Part shown: one piece after another, positions 1 to 12,030 of the stretch | Layout of the letters: each line of letters opens with the position of its first letter | Numbering within the stretch: position 1 is the stretch's first letter | Assembly (NCBI RefSeq): GCF_964059075.1 | Contig: NZ_OZ060377.1 | Coordinates: 342,856 to 406,855, forward strand | Length of the DNA: 64,000 bases | Direction: 5' to 3' | Source: Buchnera aphidicola (Pterocallis alni) | Lineage (GTDB): Bacteria; Pseudomonadota; Gammaproteobacteria; Enterobacterales; Enterobacteriaceae | Program-made: the position numbers and the translations under genes | Notes under the pieces: model-generated | The model's input: the letters and a program-made list of their open reading frames with translations, nothing else | Told to the model about the DNA's origin: nothing | The model's database searches: none

Positions 1-991
1 AGACGGTATTTTATTAAGACCATTAATCAGTTTCTTTTCATCTTTTATATTATGTTGTTTAATGATATTGTTTATCCTATCTCCACTTGGTTCTATTTCA
101 GTTGGAACATTATATGCATTTATTAGTTATTTAAATAGATTAAATGAACCACTAATTACTATTACAGCACAACAATACCTTTTACAGCAATCAATTGTAG
201 CTGGAGAAAGAATATTTAATACTATAGATTCAAAAAAACAAAAATATGGTACAGACATTATACCACTTAAGACAGGTAATATTAAAATTCATAACTTATA
301 TTTTTCATATGAAAAAATTAAATGTAATATTCTAAAAAATATTAATTTAATTATTCCATCAAACAGTTTTATTTCACTAATAGGACATACAGGCAGTGGA
401 AAAAGTACATTAATTAATTTATTAATGGGTTATTATCCAATTAAAAAAGGAACAATATATATTGATGATAGACTTATACATGAATTAAGTTACAAAGTAT
501 TACGTACAGGAATATATATGGTACAACAAGAACCTGTTATATTTACTGGAACTATTTTATCAAACATTACTCTTGGTAAATCCATATGTGAATATAAAAT
601 ATGGAAAATATTAAAAACTGTACAATTATATGATTTTGTTCAAACACTACCAAAAAAATTAAAAACAAAAATTAAAGAAAATGGTAATAATTTATCATTA
701 GGACAAAAACAATTGTTATCTATTGCAAGAATTTTAACATTAAAACCAAAGATTTTAATACTAGACGAAGCAACAGCAAATATAGATTTTGAAACAGAAC
801 AAATAATACAAAAAACATTATTATCTATTAAAAAATATTCTACTTTGATTGTTATTGCTCATAGATTATCAACTATTATTAAATCTGATAAAATAATAGT
901 ATTAGATAAAGGTAAAATTATAGAATCCGGTAATCATAAACAATTAATAAAACAAAAAGGATTATATTACAAAATGTATAATATTATATAA
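1..991 (+). CDS. mdlB: ABC multidrug-type exporter subunit MdlB, 3' part (cut by window start)
   Basis: Carboxy-terminal half of an MdlB-like half-transporter, an inner-membrane ATP-driven exporter thought to pair with MdlA. The frame is open from position 2 to the stop at 989-991, so the start lies outside the window; about 329 of roughly 590 residues are present. The first part carries the last membrane segment and the motif LYAFISYLNRLNEPL that is typical of MdlB. The nucleotide-binding domain follows: Walker A GHTGSGKST (383-409), signature LSLGQKQ, Walker B ILILDEATANID and the H-loop IAHRLST. All ATPase motifs are intact, so the protein looks functional. The substrate is unknown. Among ABC exporters the spacing and the phrase VVAGERI/F fit MdlB better than MsbA. 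The next gene downstream is the 4.5S RNA on the other strand. Confidence 0.93.
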   Translation, partial: DGILLRPLISFFSSFILCCLMILFILSPLGSISVGTLYAFISYLNRLNEPLITITAQQYLLQQSIVAGERIFNTIDSKKQKYGTDIIPLKTGNIKIHNLYFSYEKIKCNILKNINLIIPSNSFISLIGHTGSGKSTLINLLMGYYPIKKGTIYIDDRLIHELSYKVLRTGIYMVQQEPVIFTGTILSNITLGKSICEYKIWKILKTVQLYDFVQTLPKKLKTKIKENGNNLSLGQKQLLSIARILTLKPKILILDEATANIDFETEQIIQKTLLSIKKYSTLIVIAHRLSTIIKSDKIIVLDKGKIIESGNHKQLIKQKGLYYKMYNII

Positions 992-995
992 TTAT

Positions 996-1108
996 AAAAA
1001 GCTTTGTAGAAGTATTAATACCTGTTTTCATGAAATTTAGTTGCTTCCTTCCAGACCTGGCTAATTAATTAAATTACTTACAGCACTAAACTCCTAACAA
1101 AGCTTTTT
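996..1108 (-). ncRNA. ffs: 4.5S RNA of the signal recognition particle
   Basis: On the minus strand the core reads CCAGGTCTGGAAGGAAGCA, the conserved apical loop that binds Ffh (E. coli has CAGGTCCGGAAGGAAGCAGC). The two ends, AAAAAGCTTTGT and ACAAAGCTTTTT, are reverse complements and close the long hairpin, giving about 113 nt, the usual length for the short bacterial type. It works with Ffh and FtsY to target membrane proteins such as SecY clients. It lies antisense and 4 bases after mdlB and before dnaX. The exact ends are estimated from the pairing of the termini. Confidence 0.93.
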
Positions 1109-1242
1109 ATGTACAATATATATTATATATCTCATATGTAAAAAATTCAAACACATTTATTATCTTATTAGATATTAGAAATATATTCTGTTATTTATAT
1201 ATTATATACTATTAATTTAATTAAATAAATATATTTTAAAAT

Positions 1243-2355
1243 ATGCACTATAAAATTTTAGCAACAAAATGGAGACCAAAATCTTTTATAGAAGTAATTG
1301 GTCAAAAACATATAATCAATGCTATATCAAATAGTTTTAAAAATAATAAAATACATCAATCTTGGATATTATCAGGATCAAGAGGAACTGGAAAAACTAC
1401 TGTAGCTAGATTGTTAGCAAAAAGTTTAAATTGTCACAATATATCTAATATGTATTCTTGTAATACATGTTTAAATTGTAAAAATATAGAAAAAAAATGT
1501 TTTCCAGATTTAATAGAAATAGACGCTGCCTCTAAAACAAAAGTAGAAGACATTAAAGAATTATTAGAAACAATAAAATATCCACCAATGTATGGAAAAT
1601 TTAAAATATATTTAATTGATGAAATACATATGCTCTCTAAAAATAGTTTTAATGCATTATTAAAAGTACTAGAGGAACCTCCAAAATACATTAAATTTAT
1701 TTTAATAACAACAGAGATTTATAAAATACCTAAAACTATAATATCACGTTGTATATATTTTAATTTTCAAAAAATACCTTCTAAAAATATTCGAATATGT
1801 TTAAAAAATATTTTCAAAGCAGAAAAAATTCATGCTGAAGAAACAGTATTAAATATCTTAGCAAAACAATCAAAAGGTAGTATGAGAGATGCGTTAAATT
1901 TAACAGAAAAAGCTATAATGATAGATCCCAAAATTATTCGAACATCGAGTATATTACAAATGTTTGGATTAATTCACACTAAACAAATATTAAAAGTAAT
2001 ACTATCTATAATAAAAAAAAATACAATAGAATTAATGTCTTTATTACATGAAATGTATGATGCCAATATAAAATCAGATCAGATTTTAATCGAAATATTA
2101 AAAATATTATATAAAATATCTATATTAAAAAATATACCATATACTAAACAATATAAAGAAAAATCTAATTATAAAAAAAAAATATATACATTATCCAAAC
2201 AAATCCATTATAAAAAATTAAAAAATTATTACAAAATAATATTAAAAGGAAGAAAAGAAATATCCTTAGCTCCCAACAAAAAAATAGGGTTAGAAATGAC
2301 TTTATTACATTTAATACATTATACAAATAATCCAAACAATACAAAAAAACGATAA
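1243..2355 (+). CDS. dnaX: DNA polymerase III clamp-loader subunit (gamma form only)
   Basis: ATPase subunit of the clamp loader that places the beta clamp on primed DNA. The 370 residues correspond to domains I-III: Walker A GSRGTGKTT near residue 45, a four-cysteine zinc module (CNTCLNCKN...KKC, residues about 64-79), Walker B LIDEIHML and sensor-1 SRC. E. coli tau has 643 residues and gamma 431. Here the domains that bind DnaB and the polymerase alpha subunit are missing, so only a gamma-like product can be made. The gene ends just after a run of seven A bases, but the E. coli frameshift cassette is not recognisable. It precedes ybaB and htpG, the order found in E. coli. Confidence 0.95.
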   Translation: MHYKILATKWRPKSFIEVIGQKHIINAISNSFKNNKIHQSWILSGSRGTGKTTVARLLAKSLNCHNISNMYSCNTCLNCKNIEKKCFPDLIEIDAASKTKVEDIKELLETIKYPPMYGKFKIYLIDEIHMLSKNSFNALLKVLEEPPKYIKFILITTEIYKIPKTIISRCIYFNFQKIPSKNIRICLKNIFKAEKIHAEETVLNILAKQSKGSMRDALNLTEKAIMIDPKIIRTSSILQMFGLIHTKQILKVILSIIKKNTIELMSLLHEMYDANIKSDQILIEILKILYKISILKNIPYTKQYKEKSNYKKKIYTLSKQIHYKKLKNYYKIILKGRKEISLAPNKKIGLEMTLLHLIHYTNNPNNTKKR

Positions 2356-2473
2356 ATACATATTTAATTAATAAATGTATAATATAATAAATAATATTCA
2401 TATAAATATATAATAATATAAAATATATAAATGATATAATCTATTATTAATTTCATCTATAAATTATATAATA

Positions 2474-2824
2474 ATGAAAGGATTAAGTGATATGTTAGAT
2501 AAAAATAATATGATGAAATTTATGGAACAAGCACAAGAAATACAAAAAAAAATGCAGAATATAAAAAAAGAAATTTCTAAAATGCAAATTAAAGGAGAAT
2601 CAGGTGCAGGTTTAGTACAAATTACTGTTAACGGAAACAATAATTGTATTAAAACAAATATAGACCCTAGTCTATTAAATATAAAACAAAAAGAAATTTT
2701 AGAAGATTTAATTACCGCAGCATTCAATTCTGCTTTACAAAAAATTAATGAAGAAAAAAAAAATAAAATGTATCAATTTACTCCAGAATCAAATTTCCCT
2801 AACACAATAAATCCATTTATATAA
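2474..2824 (+). CDS. ybaB: Nucleoid-associated protein, YbaB/EbfC family
   Basis: Small dimeric DNA-binding protein, 116 residues (E. coli 109). The family core GESGAGLV.ITVNG followed by IDPSLL and LEDLI.AAFN is intact. The amino-terminal half is a charged helix rich in methionine and lysine, as in the family; the tail NPFI resembles the family ending. The start at 2474 is the longest ATG option; a second ATG at 2492 is possible. It lies directly before htpG, 27 bases apart, and is probably cotranscribed with it. Confidence 0.93.
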   Translation: MKGLSDMLDKNNMMKFMEQAQEIQKKMQNIKKEISKMQIKGESGAGLVQITVNGNNNCIKTNIDPSLLNIKQKEILEDLITAAFNSALQKINEEKKNKMYQFTPESNFPNTINPFI

Positions 2825-2851
2825 TATACTGACAACATAATAAGGTACATT

Positions 2852-4732
2852 ATGGAAAATAATAAAAAAGAAAAACATATTTTTCAATCTGAAACTAAAG
2901 AAATATTAAAGTTAATGATACATTCTTTATATTCCAATAAAGAAATATTTATTAGGGAATTAATATCTAATGCATCTGATGCTATTGATAAAATGAAATT
3001 TAAATTTTTATCCCCAAAAAATTCTAATATACCGTATAGAAATATGTTAATTAAAATTTACATAGATAAAAAAGAAAACAAAATAACTATTTCTGATAAC
3101 GGTATTGGAATGACAAAAAAAGAAATAATAAAAAATTTAGGAACAATTGCACATTCTGGAACAAAAAAATTTCTTCAATCATTAGATAATAAAACAATCA
3201 ATGATAATGCATTAATAGGAAAATTTGGAGTAGGATTTTATTCATCTTTTATAGTATCTAATAAAGTAATTGTTAAAACTAGATATTATAAAGAAATCAA
3301 TGAAAATAATGGAATTATGTGGGAATCAGAAGGAAAAGGTGAATATTTCATTACTAATATAAATAAACCAGAATATGGAACAGATATTGAAATATACTTA
3401 AAAAAAGAAGAAAATATATTTTTAGAAAATTGGAAAATACGTGATATTATAAAAAAATATTCAGATCATATCGATGTTCCTATCGAAATACAAGAATATG
3501 ATTCAACAAAAAATATTTTTCATTGGAAAAAAATTAATAAAGCAAAATCATTATGGACAATTAAAAAATCTGAAATAAAAAAAGAAGAATATAAAAAATT
3601 TTACACATATATTACACAAGATAATAATCCTCCTCTAACATGGATCCATAACCAAATTGAAGGAACACAACAATATACCAGTCTATTATATATTCCTAGT
3701 AAATCTAATTGGAATATATGGGATCGTGAAAATGAAAAAAAAGGATTAAAATTATATATCAAAAAAACATATATTATGGATAATGCAAATCAATTCTTAC
3801 CTAACTATTTAAGATTTGTAAAAGGTATTATAGATACTAATAACTTACCACTGAATATTTCTAGAGAGATGCTACAAGAAAATCATGTTACTAAAGTATT
3901 AAAAAAATCATTAACCAAAAAAGTATTAACATTAATTAAAAAATTATCTATAAATCATGTTAAAAAATATAAAATATTTTGGAAAGAGTTTGGATTAATA
4001 TTAAAAGAGGGGTTATCAGAAGATATATCTAACAAAAATAAAATTGCTGATTTATTAAGATTTACCTCAATACAATGTTCTTCTCAAGAAGAAACATTAT
4101 CTTTAGAACAATATATAAATAATATGCATAAAAAACAAAATAAAATATATTACATTACTGCAGATAATTATGAATCAGGGAATACTAGTCCTCATTTAGA
4201 AATATTTCGAAAAAAAAATATTAATGTATTAATATTACATAATAAAATTGACGAATGGATGATGAATCACTTAACAGAGTTTCAAAATAAACAATTTCAA
4301 TCTATTAATAAATCAGACAACGAATTAGAAAAAATATTTCATAAACCAAGTAATGCAGATACAATCGAAAATAATATGAAAGCATTTTTACAAAAAGTGC
4401 AAAATACTCTACAAAATAAAGTACAATCTGTAAAATTAAGTTATAGATTAATAGATACACCTGTTGTTTTACTTTTAGATAAAAATAGCATGAGTACGCA
4501 AATGTCTAAATTGTTTATGGCTGCCGGACAAAATATACCAGAAACAAAATATATATTAGAAATTAATCCAAATCACGATCTAATAAAAAAAATTGTTACA
4601 ATACAAGAAGAAGAAAAAATAAAAACATGGATTAATATTTTATTTGATCAAGCTTTATTATCCGAAAGAGGTTCTTTAGATAATCCTAATGAATTTATAC
4701 AAAATATCAATAAATTTTTATTAATAAAATAA
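2852..4732 (+). CDS. htpG: Molecular chaperone HtpG (bacterial Hsp90)
   Basis: ATP-dependent cytosolic chaperone of 626 residues (E. coli 624), so full length. The amino-terminal GHKL ATPase shows SNASDAIDK, the DNGIGM motif and the lid/ATP motif GKFGVGFYS. The middle domain has LPLNISREMLQ, with the conserved arginine that contacts the ATP gamma phosphate. The carboxy-terminal dimerisation domain is present, including LLSERGSLDNP. The gene is rich in lysine and asparagine compared with E. coli, as expected from AT pressure. I see no sigma-32 type promoter in the short gap to ybaB or upstream of ybaB, although this gene is a heat-shock gene in E. coli. Confidence 0.97.
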   Translation: MENNKKEKHIFQSETKEILKLMIHSLYSNKEIFIRELISNASDAIDKMKFKFLSPKNSNIPYRNMLIKIYIDKKENKITISDNGIGMTKKEIIKNLGTIAHSGTKKFLQSLDNKTINDNALIGKFGVGFYSSFIVSNKVIVKTRYYKEINENNGIMWESEGKGEYFITNINKPEYGTDIEIYLKKEENIFLENWKIRDIIKKYSDHIDVPIEIQEYDSTKNIFHWKKINKAKSLWTIKKSEIKKEEYKKFYTYITQDNNPPLTWIHNQIEGTQQYTSLLYIPSKSNWNIWDRENEKKGLKLYIKKTYIMDNANQFLPNYLRFVKGIIDTNNLPLNISREMLQENHVTKVLKKSLTKKVLTLIKKLSINHVKKYKIFWKEFGLILKEGLSEDISNKNKIADLLRFTSIQCSSQEETLSLEQYINNMHKKQNKIYYITADNYESGNTSPHLEIFRKKNINVLILHNKIDEWMMNHLTEFQNKQFQSINKSDNELEKIFHKPSNADTIENNMKAFLQKVQNTLQNKVQSVKLSYRLIDTPVVLLLDKNSMSTQMSKLFMAAGQNIPETKYILEINPNHDLIKKIVTIQEEEKIKTWINILFDQALLSERGSLDNPNEFIQNINKFLLIK

Positions 4733-4765
4733 ATTAATATAAATTATAAATAATATAAATTTTAT

Positions 4766-4839
4766 TACGCTCTATAGGATTCGAACCTATGACCTACGGC
4801 TTAGAAGGCCGTTGCTCTATCCAACTGAGCTAAGAGCGC
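4766..4839 (-). tRNA. tRNA-Arg (anticodon TCT)
   Basis: A 74-nt cloverleaf on the minus strand. The acceptor stem is GCGCTCT with AGAGCGT (one G-T pair), the T loop is GGTTCGAATCC and the anticodon loop is CTTCTAA, reading AGA/AGG. These arginine codons dominate in AT-rich genomes. No CCA is encoded after the discriminator A. It lies between htpG and folD. Confidence 0.95.
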
Positions 4840-4939
4840 AAATTAAATGTTTACAACATATTAATAAAATTTAATTATACTATATAATTCTATTAAAATC
4901 TAGTAAATAAAATAATATAAGGAAAATAAAATATTTCAC

Positions 4940-5806
4940 ATGTTATCTAAAATAATTGATGGTAAAAAAATTGCAAAAAATATAATTCATAATATAAAAA
5001 ATAAAGTGCATAATATAATAAAAAAAGGTCATAGACCCCCTGGATTAGCAGTAATTTGGGTTGGAAAAAACAAATCTTCTCAATTATATATTCAGAAAAA
5101 ACAGATAGCTTGTAATAAAGTAGGTTATATTTTTAAAACATGGCATTTTCAAGAAGGAACTGATATATTTAAAATAATTAAATTAATTAAAATATTAAAT
5201 AAAGATAAAAATTACGACGGAATTTTAATACAATTACCACTACCTAAATATATTGAAGCTAATCAAATTATAGAATCTATTCACCCAAAAAAAGATGTTG
5301 ACGGATTTCATCCTTATAATATAGGTTGTTTAGTGCAAAAAATACCTAAATTAAGACCATGTACTCCAAAAGGAATAATAACTCTTTTAGAAAAATATAA
5401 TATTAATTTAAAAGGGTTAAATACAACTGTTATTGGCGCTTCTAATATCGTAGGGAGACCTATGGCGTTAGAATTGCTATTATCTGGATGTACAACTACT
5501 ATTACTCATCGATTTACCAAAAATTTAAAAGAACATATAAAAAAATCTGATTTAATTGTAATAGGAATTGGAAAACCAAATTTTTTACATCAAAAAAATA
5601 TTAAAAATGGAACTATTATTATTGATGTTGGTATAAATACCTTACCCAATGAAAAAAAAATAGTTGGTGATGTTGATTTTTATTCTGTATACCCTAAAGT
5701 ATCATACATTACTCCTGTTCCTGGAGGAGTGGGACCTATGACAGTAGCTTCTTTGTTAGAGAATACATTAGAAGCATACGAAAAAAAACATCAATATGAA
5801 GATTAA
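4940..5806 (+). CDS. folD: Methylenetetrahydrofolate dehydrogenase/cyclohydrolase
   Basis: Bifunctional enzyme that interconverts 5,10-methylene- and 10-formyl-tetrahydrofolate and so feeds the Fmt-dependent formylation of initiator tRNA and purine synthesis. It has 288 residues, the same as E. coli. Recognisable are the substrate motif YIQKKQIACNKVG with the catalytic lysine region, the loop DGILIQLPLP, the strand DVDGFHPYN, the dinucleotide-binding VIGASNIVGRP and the carboxy-terminal PVPGGVGPMTVA. It converges on cysS, with 48 bases between the stops. Confidence 0.97.
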   Translation: MLSKIIDGKKIAKNIIHNIKNKVHNIIKKGHRPPGLAVIWVGKNKSSQLYIQKKQIACNKVGYIFKTWHFQEGTDIFKIIKLIKILNKDKNYDGILIQLPLPKYIEANQIIESIHPKKDVDGFHPYNIGCLVQKIPKLRPCTPKGIITLLEKYNINLKGLNTTVIGASNIVGRPMALELLLSGCTTTITHRFTKNLKEHIKKSDLIVIGIGKPNFLHQKNIKNGTIIIDVGINTLPNEKKIVGDVDFYSVYPKVSYITPVPGGVGPMTVASLLENTLEAYEKKHQYED

Positions 5807-5854
5807 AAAATAAAATATAATTTATCAATTATATATCAAAATAATTAAAAATTT

Positions 5855-7090
5855 TTATAAAAAATTACGTAAAAAATCAATTGGATTTTGCTTAAGTAAA
5901 CCAATAGAATTAGATAAAAATTTTAATTGATGCATTAATTTAATGGAATGATTTTTTTTACCTGCTTTCAATAAAATATTTATCTCTTTGCATAATTCAA
6001 ATAAAATAGATATAGCTTTAGGTGTATTAAAATCATCATTCATAGCATCATAAAAACGAGTACAAAAAAAACTATTATGAACTTGAAATTTAGAAATAAA
6101 TGGATTAGTATCACTAATATATTGACTTAAAACAAGATATAGTCTTTTTAATCCCAAACTATTTTGAATTAAATTATTTTGATTATATAATAATGGTTTA
6201 CGATAATGTGTACATAAAAAAAAAAACCGTATTATTTCGCTATTATATTTCTTTAACAAGGAATTCAAATATATAGTATTATTTAAAGATTTAGACATTT
6301 TTTTATTATTTACTAATAAAGAACCAACATGAATCCAATAATTACCATAACTAGAATTATATAAACAATTAGATTGTGCTTTTTCATTTTCATGATGAGG
6401 AAATAATAAATCTGAACCTCCTCCATGAATATCAAGATGCTTTCCAAAAAAAGCATGATTAATAGCAGAACATTCTATATGCCAACCTGGTCTCCCTGGT
6501 CCCCAAGGAGAAGTCCAGTGGGGTTGATTAGATAATTTTACTTTTTTCCATAAAACAAAATCATATTCTAATTTTTTAGAATGATTGAAATTATTACTTT
6601 TTAATTTACTTAACAATTGTTTAGAAAGATTTCCATAATTTCTATAACTTAATACAGAAAAAACAACATCTCCATTACTAGAAATATATGCATTTTTATT
6701 ATGTAACAATTTTTTTATTATGTAAATAATATAATTTATATAATGAGTAATACGAGGTTCAAATGTAGGTTTTATTAAACCTAAATTAGAAAAATCCATA
6801 TGCATAGAATAAATCATACGAACCGTTAAATCAAATATACTTTCTTTATTCAATTCAGATCTTTTTATTATTTTATCATCAATATCAGTTATATTACGTA
6901 CATAATTCACTTTATATTTTTGATGTTTTAAATACCTAATGATCATATCAAACACAGTAAAAGTTCTAGCATGTCCTATATGACAATGATCATATACTGT
7001 AACTCCACATACATACATATTTACTATATTCAAAAAAATAGTATTAAAATATTCTTTTTTTTTAGTAATAGTATTAAATATTTTTAACAT
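5855..7090 (-). CDS. cysS: Cysteinyl-tRNA synthetase, C-terminally shortened
   Basis: Class I aminoacyl-tRNA synthetase that charges tRNA-Cys. Seen are the zinc cysteine and HIGH-type motif in CGVTVYDHCHIGHAR (residue about 28 on), the conserved RNITDIDDKII, the zinc ligands in WHIECSA and HGGGSDL.FPHHENE, and KMSKS in NKKMSKSLN. All active-site parts are present. The protein ends at 411 residues after GLLKQNPIDFL, whereas E. coli has 461. About 50 residues of the carboxy-terminal anticodon-recognition domain are therefore absent. The downstream 48 bases hold no continuation. The start codon ATG at 7088-7090 aligns with the family start. Confidence 0.95.
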   Translation of the reverse strand: MLKIFNTITKKKEYFNTIFLNIVNMYVCGVTVYDHCHIGHARTFTVFDMIIRYLKHQKYKVNYVRNITDIDDKIIKRSELNKESIFDLTVRMIYSMHMDFSNLGLIKPTFEPRITHYINYIIYIIKKLLHNKNAYISSNGDVVFSVLSYRNYGNLSKQLLSKLKSNNFNHSKKLEYDFVLWKKVKLSNQPHWTSPWGPGRPGWHIECSAINHAFFGKHLDIHGGGSDLLFPHHENEKAQSNCLYNSSYGNYWIHVGSLLVNNKKMSKSLNNTIYLNSLLKKYNSEIIRFFFLCTHYRKPLLYNQNNLIQNSLGLKRLYLVLSQYISDTNPFISKFQVHNSFFCTRFYDAMNDDFNTPKAISILFELCKEINILLKAGKKNHSIKLMHQLKFLSNSIGLLKQNPIDFLRNFL

Positions 7091-7175
7091 TATTATCTCT
7101 TGTAAACAAATTATAACAAAATAATATCATACAAAATACATAAAATGTTAATATATATTGTTGAAATACAAATTT

Positions 7176-7212
7176 TACCACAGAACGATGATATAATATC
7201 CGACCTGTGGCA
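7176..7212 (-). terminator. Probable cspE terminator hairpin
   Basis: CCACAG at 7178-7183 and CTGTGG at 7205-7210 pair around a 21-nt loop that itself contains the small palindrome GATATAATATC. In minus-strand orientation it stands about 50 nt after the cspE stop and is followed by a T-rich stretch. It is one of the few GC-containing motifs in this spacer. Function is inferred from position only. Confidence 0.45.
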
Positions 7213-7259
7213 AATATAATGTTAATTAATTGATAAGCATTTTTATGTTAACACAAGAG

Positions 7260-7469
7260 TTACAAACTAACAACATTAGCTGCAGAAGGGCCTTTTGCAC
7301 CTTCAGTAATTTCAAATTCAACACTTTGTCCTTCTGATAATGTTTTAAATCCATTACTTTGAATCGCTGAAAAGTGCACAAAAACATCTTTACTACCATC
7401 TTCTGGAGTAATAAATCCAAAACCTTTGGACTCATTAAACCATTTAACATTACCTTTAATCTTAGACAT
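7260..7469 (-). CDS. cspE: Cold-shock-domain RNA chaperone CspE
   Basis: A 69-residue single cold-shock domain, the same length as E. coli CspE and nearly identical to it. RNP1 is KGFGFI and RNP2 is DVFVHF, both complete, with the lysine- and aromatic-rich surface that binds single-stranded RNA. The family acts as a transcription antiterminator and RNA chaperone. AAGG lies upstream of the ATG at 7467-7469. The conservation is extreme relative to neighbours, showing strong purifying selection. CspC is the nearest alternative, but the sequence [16 protein letters not shown] ending favours CspE. Confidence 0.95.
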   Translation of the reverse strand: MSKIKGNVKWFNESKGFGFITPEDGSKDVFVHFSAIQSNGFKTLSEGQSVEFEITEGAKGPSAANVVSL

Positions 7470-7706
7470 CTAAATTACCTTACATAAATAAACAAATACG
7501 TATTTTTGATACAAAAAAAACAAACAACATTAATTCGATAAATAATCACAATAAAATATATGTAACAATATTAAATAAATAATATGATCTTAATAAAAAA
7601 TATATAAATAATTATATTATTATTATAATATTTATCAAATATACTTATATGTAATCTAATAACAAAACATTAAAAAGATAAATATACAATATATTAACAT
7701 TTATAT

Positions 7707-7825
7707 ATCCTGGCAATGACCTACTCTCACACAAGGAAACCTTGTAATACCATCGGCGTTATAATATTTCACTTCTGAGTTCGAAATGGGATCAGGTGGT
7801 ACCATTACACTATTATTACCAGGAA
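7707..7825 (-). rRNA. rrf: 5S ribosomal RNA
   Basis: On the minus strand the sequence contains CACCTGATCCCATTTCGAAC and CTCAGAAGTGAAAT, then GCCGATGGTA, all standard 5S segments. The ends TCCTGG and CCAGGA pair to close helix I. About 119 nt, as expected. It follows the 23S gene by roughly 56 nt and belongs to the same transcript. Confidence 0.95.
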
Positions 7826-7881
7826 ATATAAAAATAGTTTATAACAATGTTTAAATGAAAATTAATAAAAATCAACTATGG

Positions 7882-10798
<2,917 letters not shown>

Positions 10799-10969
10799 CA
10801 TAGCTGTTTTTTATTAATTTTATATTTTAAAAGAGCAATTTAATTTTTATTTTTTTTATTATTAAAATATTATCTTAAATTCAATAGAAAAAAAATAAAA
10901 ACTAAAATATGACTACAAATATAATAACATAATATTTTATTTTTGCATATATATTTTTTTATTTTAATT

Positions 10970-11042
10970 TGTCCCCTAGGAGATTTGAACCCCTGTTGCC
11001 GCCGTGAAAGGGCGATGTCCTAGACCTCTAGACGAAGGGGAC
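10970..11042 (-). tRNA. tRNA-Glu (anticodon TTC)
   Basis: A 73-nt cloverleaf: acceptor GTCCCCT with AGGGGAC, anticodon loop CTTTCAC (TTC) and T arm GGGGTTCAAATCTCC. It stands upstream of 23S in the position it holds in E. coli rrn operons, but there the 16S gene lies before it; here aroE does. No CCA is encoded. The discriminator is A where E. coli has G. Confidence 0.95.
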
Positions 11043-11059
11043 AAGTATAATTACAATAT

Positions 11060-11088
11060 AAATTAACTTAAAAAGTATATTATGTCAA
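11060..11088 (-). promoter_or_regulatory. Probable promoter of the tRNA-Glu/23S/5S unit
   Basis: On the minus strand a perfect -35 TTGACA (11083-11088) is followed after 17 nt by TAATTT (11060-11065), a weak -10. It starts transcription about 10-20 nt before tRNA-Glu. The -35 match is unusual for this AT background; the -10 is poor, so the exact start is uncertain. Confidence 0.45.
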
Positions 11089-11166
11089 TACAATATATAA
11101 TTGTTACAGATTTCAAAAAAAAAGTCAATATTTTTATTACATAAATGATAAATATATATAAATATA

Positions 11167-12030
11167 TTAAATAAAATACTTTTTACTTTCATTTAATATA
11201 TTAATAACGGGATTAATTTCAGGAAAAATATTACTCCAATAATAAAAAGAATAAGCAGCTTGACTAACTAACATACCAATACCATCAGAATAATATATTG
11301 CCCCATTATCTATACACCAAGATAAAAAAGGTGTAATATTATCACCATAATTTAAATCATAAAAAAAAGTTTTTGAAGGATAAAAAACAACATTAGAAAT
11401 AAAAAAATCATCTTTTCCTTCTACATTCCTAGCAGTAGCATTAATCACTAGATGATAATTTATTTTTTTTAAGTGCACAATATCAATTGCTTTAATTGGA
11501 CCAAGATGATTAAAAAATAATTCTAATTTTTTCGCATTTATAAAATTTCTATTTACTATATCAATAGTACAATTTAAATTTAATAAATTTGGAATAATAC
11601 CTCTAGCTGCTCCACCAGAACCAATTAATAAAATATTATAATTTGGATAAATACAATTTAGTCTTTTTAAATCATAAACCAAACCCATACCATCTGTATT
11701 ATCTCCAATAATTTCATTTTTTTTATTTTTTTTTAAAAAATTAACTGAATTACATAACTTAGCACGATTAGTTAATATGACTGGTGATTGGCAAACAAGT
11801 TCTTTAAATGGTACAGTAACATTTGCTCCTTTCCCATCAGTATAAAAAAAATTACACATCTTGCTAAAAAAATTATCTTTTGTTACATTACATATACCAT
11901 AATCAACAATAAAATCTGTCTGATAAGAAAATAAACTATAAATCACTGGTGATTTAGAATATAACACTGATTCACCAAATAATAAATAATTATATTTTTT
12001 TTTACTAATCATTCCTAATAAATTCTCCAT
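11167..12030 (-). CDS. aroE: Shikimate dehydrogenase
   Basis: Reduces 3-dehydroshikimate to shikimate with NADPH, in the pathway to chorismate. Seen are the substrate motif SKSPVIYSLF, the catalytic lysine in GKGANVTVPFKE, the aspartate in DNTDGMG, the dinucleotide loop IGSGGAARG with NRNF for NADP selectivity, and the closing DGIGMLVSQAA. Length is 287 (E. coli 272). The start at 12030 overlaps the tsaC end by 26 bases; an ATG at 12012 gives a length nearer the family and is about as likely. The tsaC-aroE pairing is as in E. coli. The pathway also uses aroB and aroK in this window. Confidence 0.95.
   Translation of the reverse strand: MENLLGMISKKKYNYLLFGESVLYSKSPVIYSLFSYQTDFIVDYGICNVTKDNFFSKMCNFFYTDGKGANVTVPFKELVCQSPVILTNRAKLCNSVNFLKKNKKNEIIGDNTDGMGLVYDLKRLNCIYPNYNILLIGSGGAARGIIPNLLNLNCTIDIVNRNFINAKKLELFFNHLGPIKAIDIVHLKKINYHLVINATARNVEGKDDFFISNVVFYPSKTFFYDLNYGDNITPFLSWCIDNGAIYYSDGIGMLVSQAAYSFYYWSNIFPEINPVINILNESKKYFI

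Noticed and set aside
7226..7450. 74-residue ORF overlapping cspE
   Set aside because: Out-of-frame shadow of cspE.
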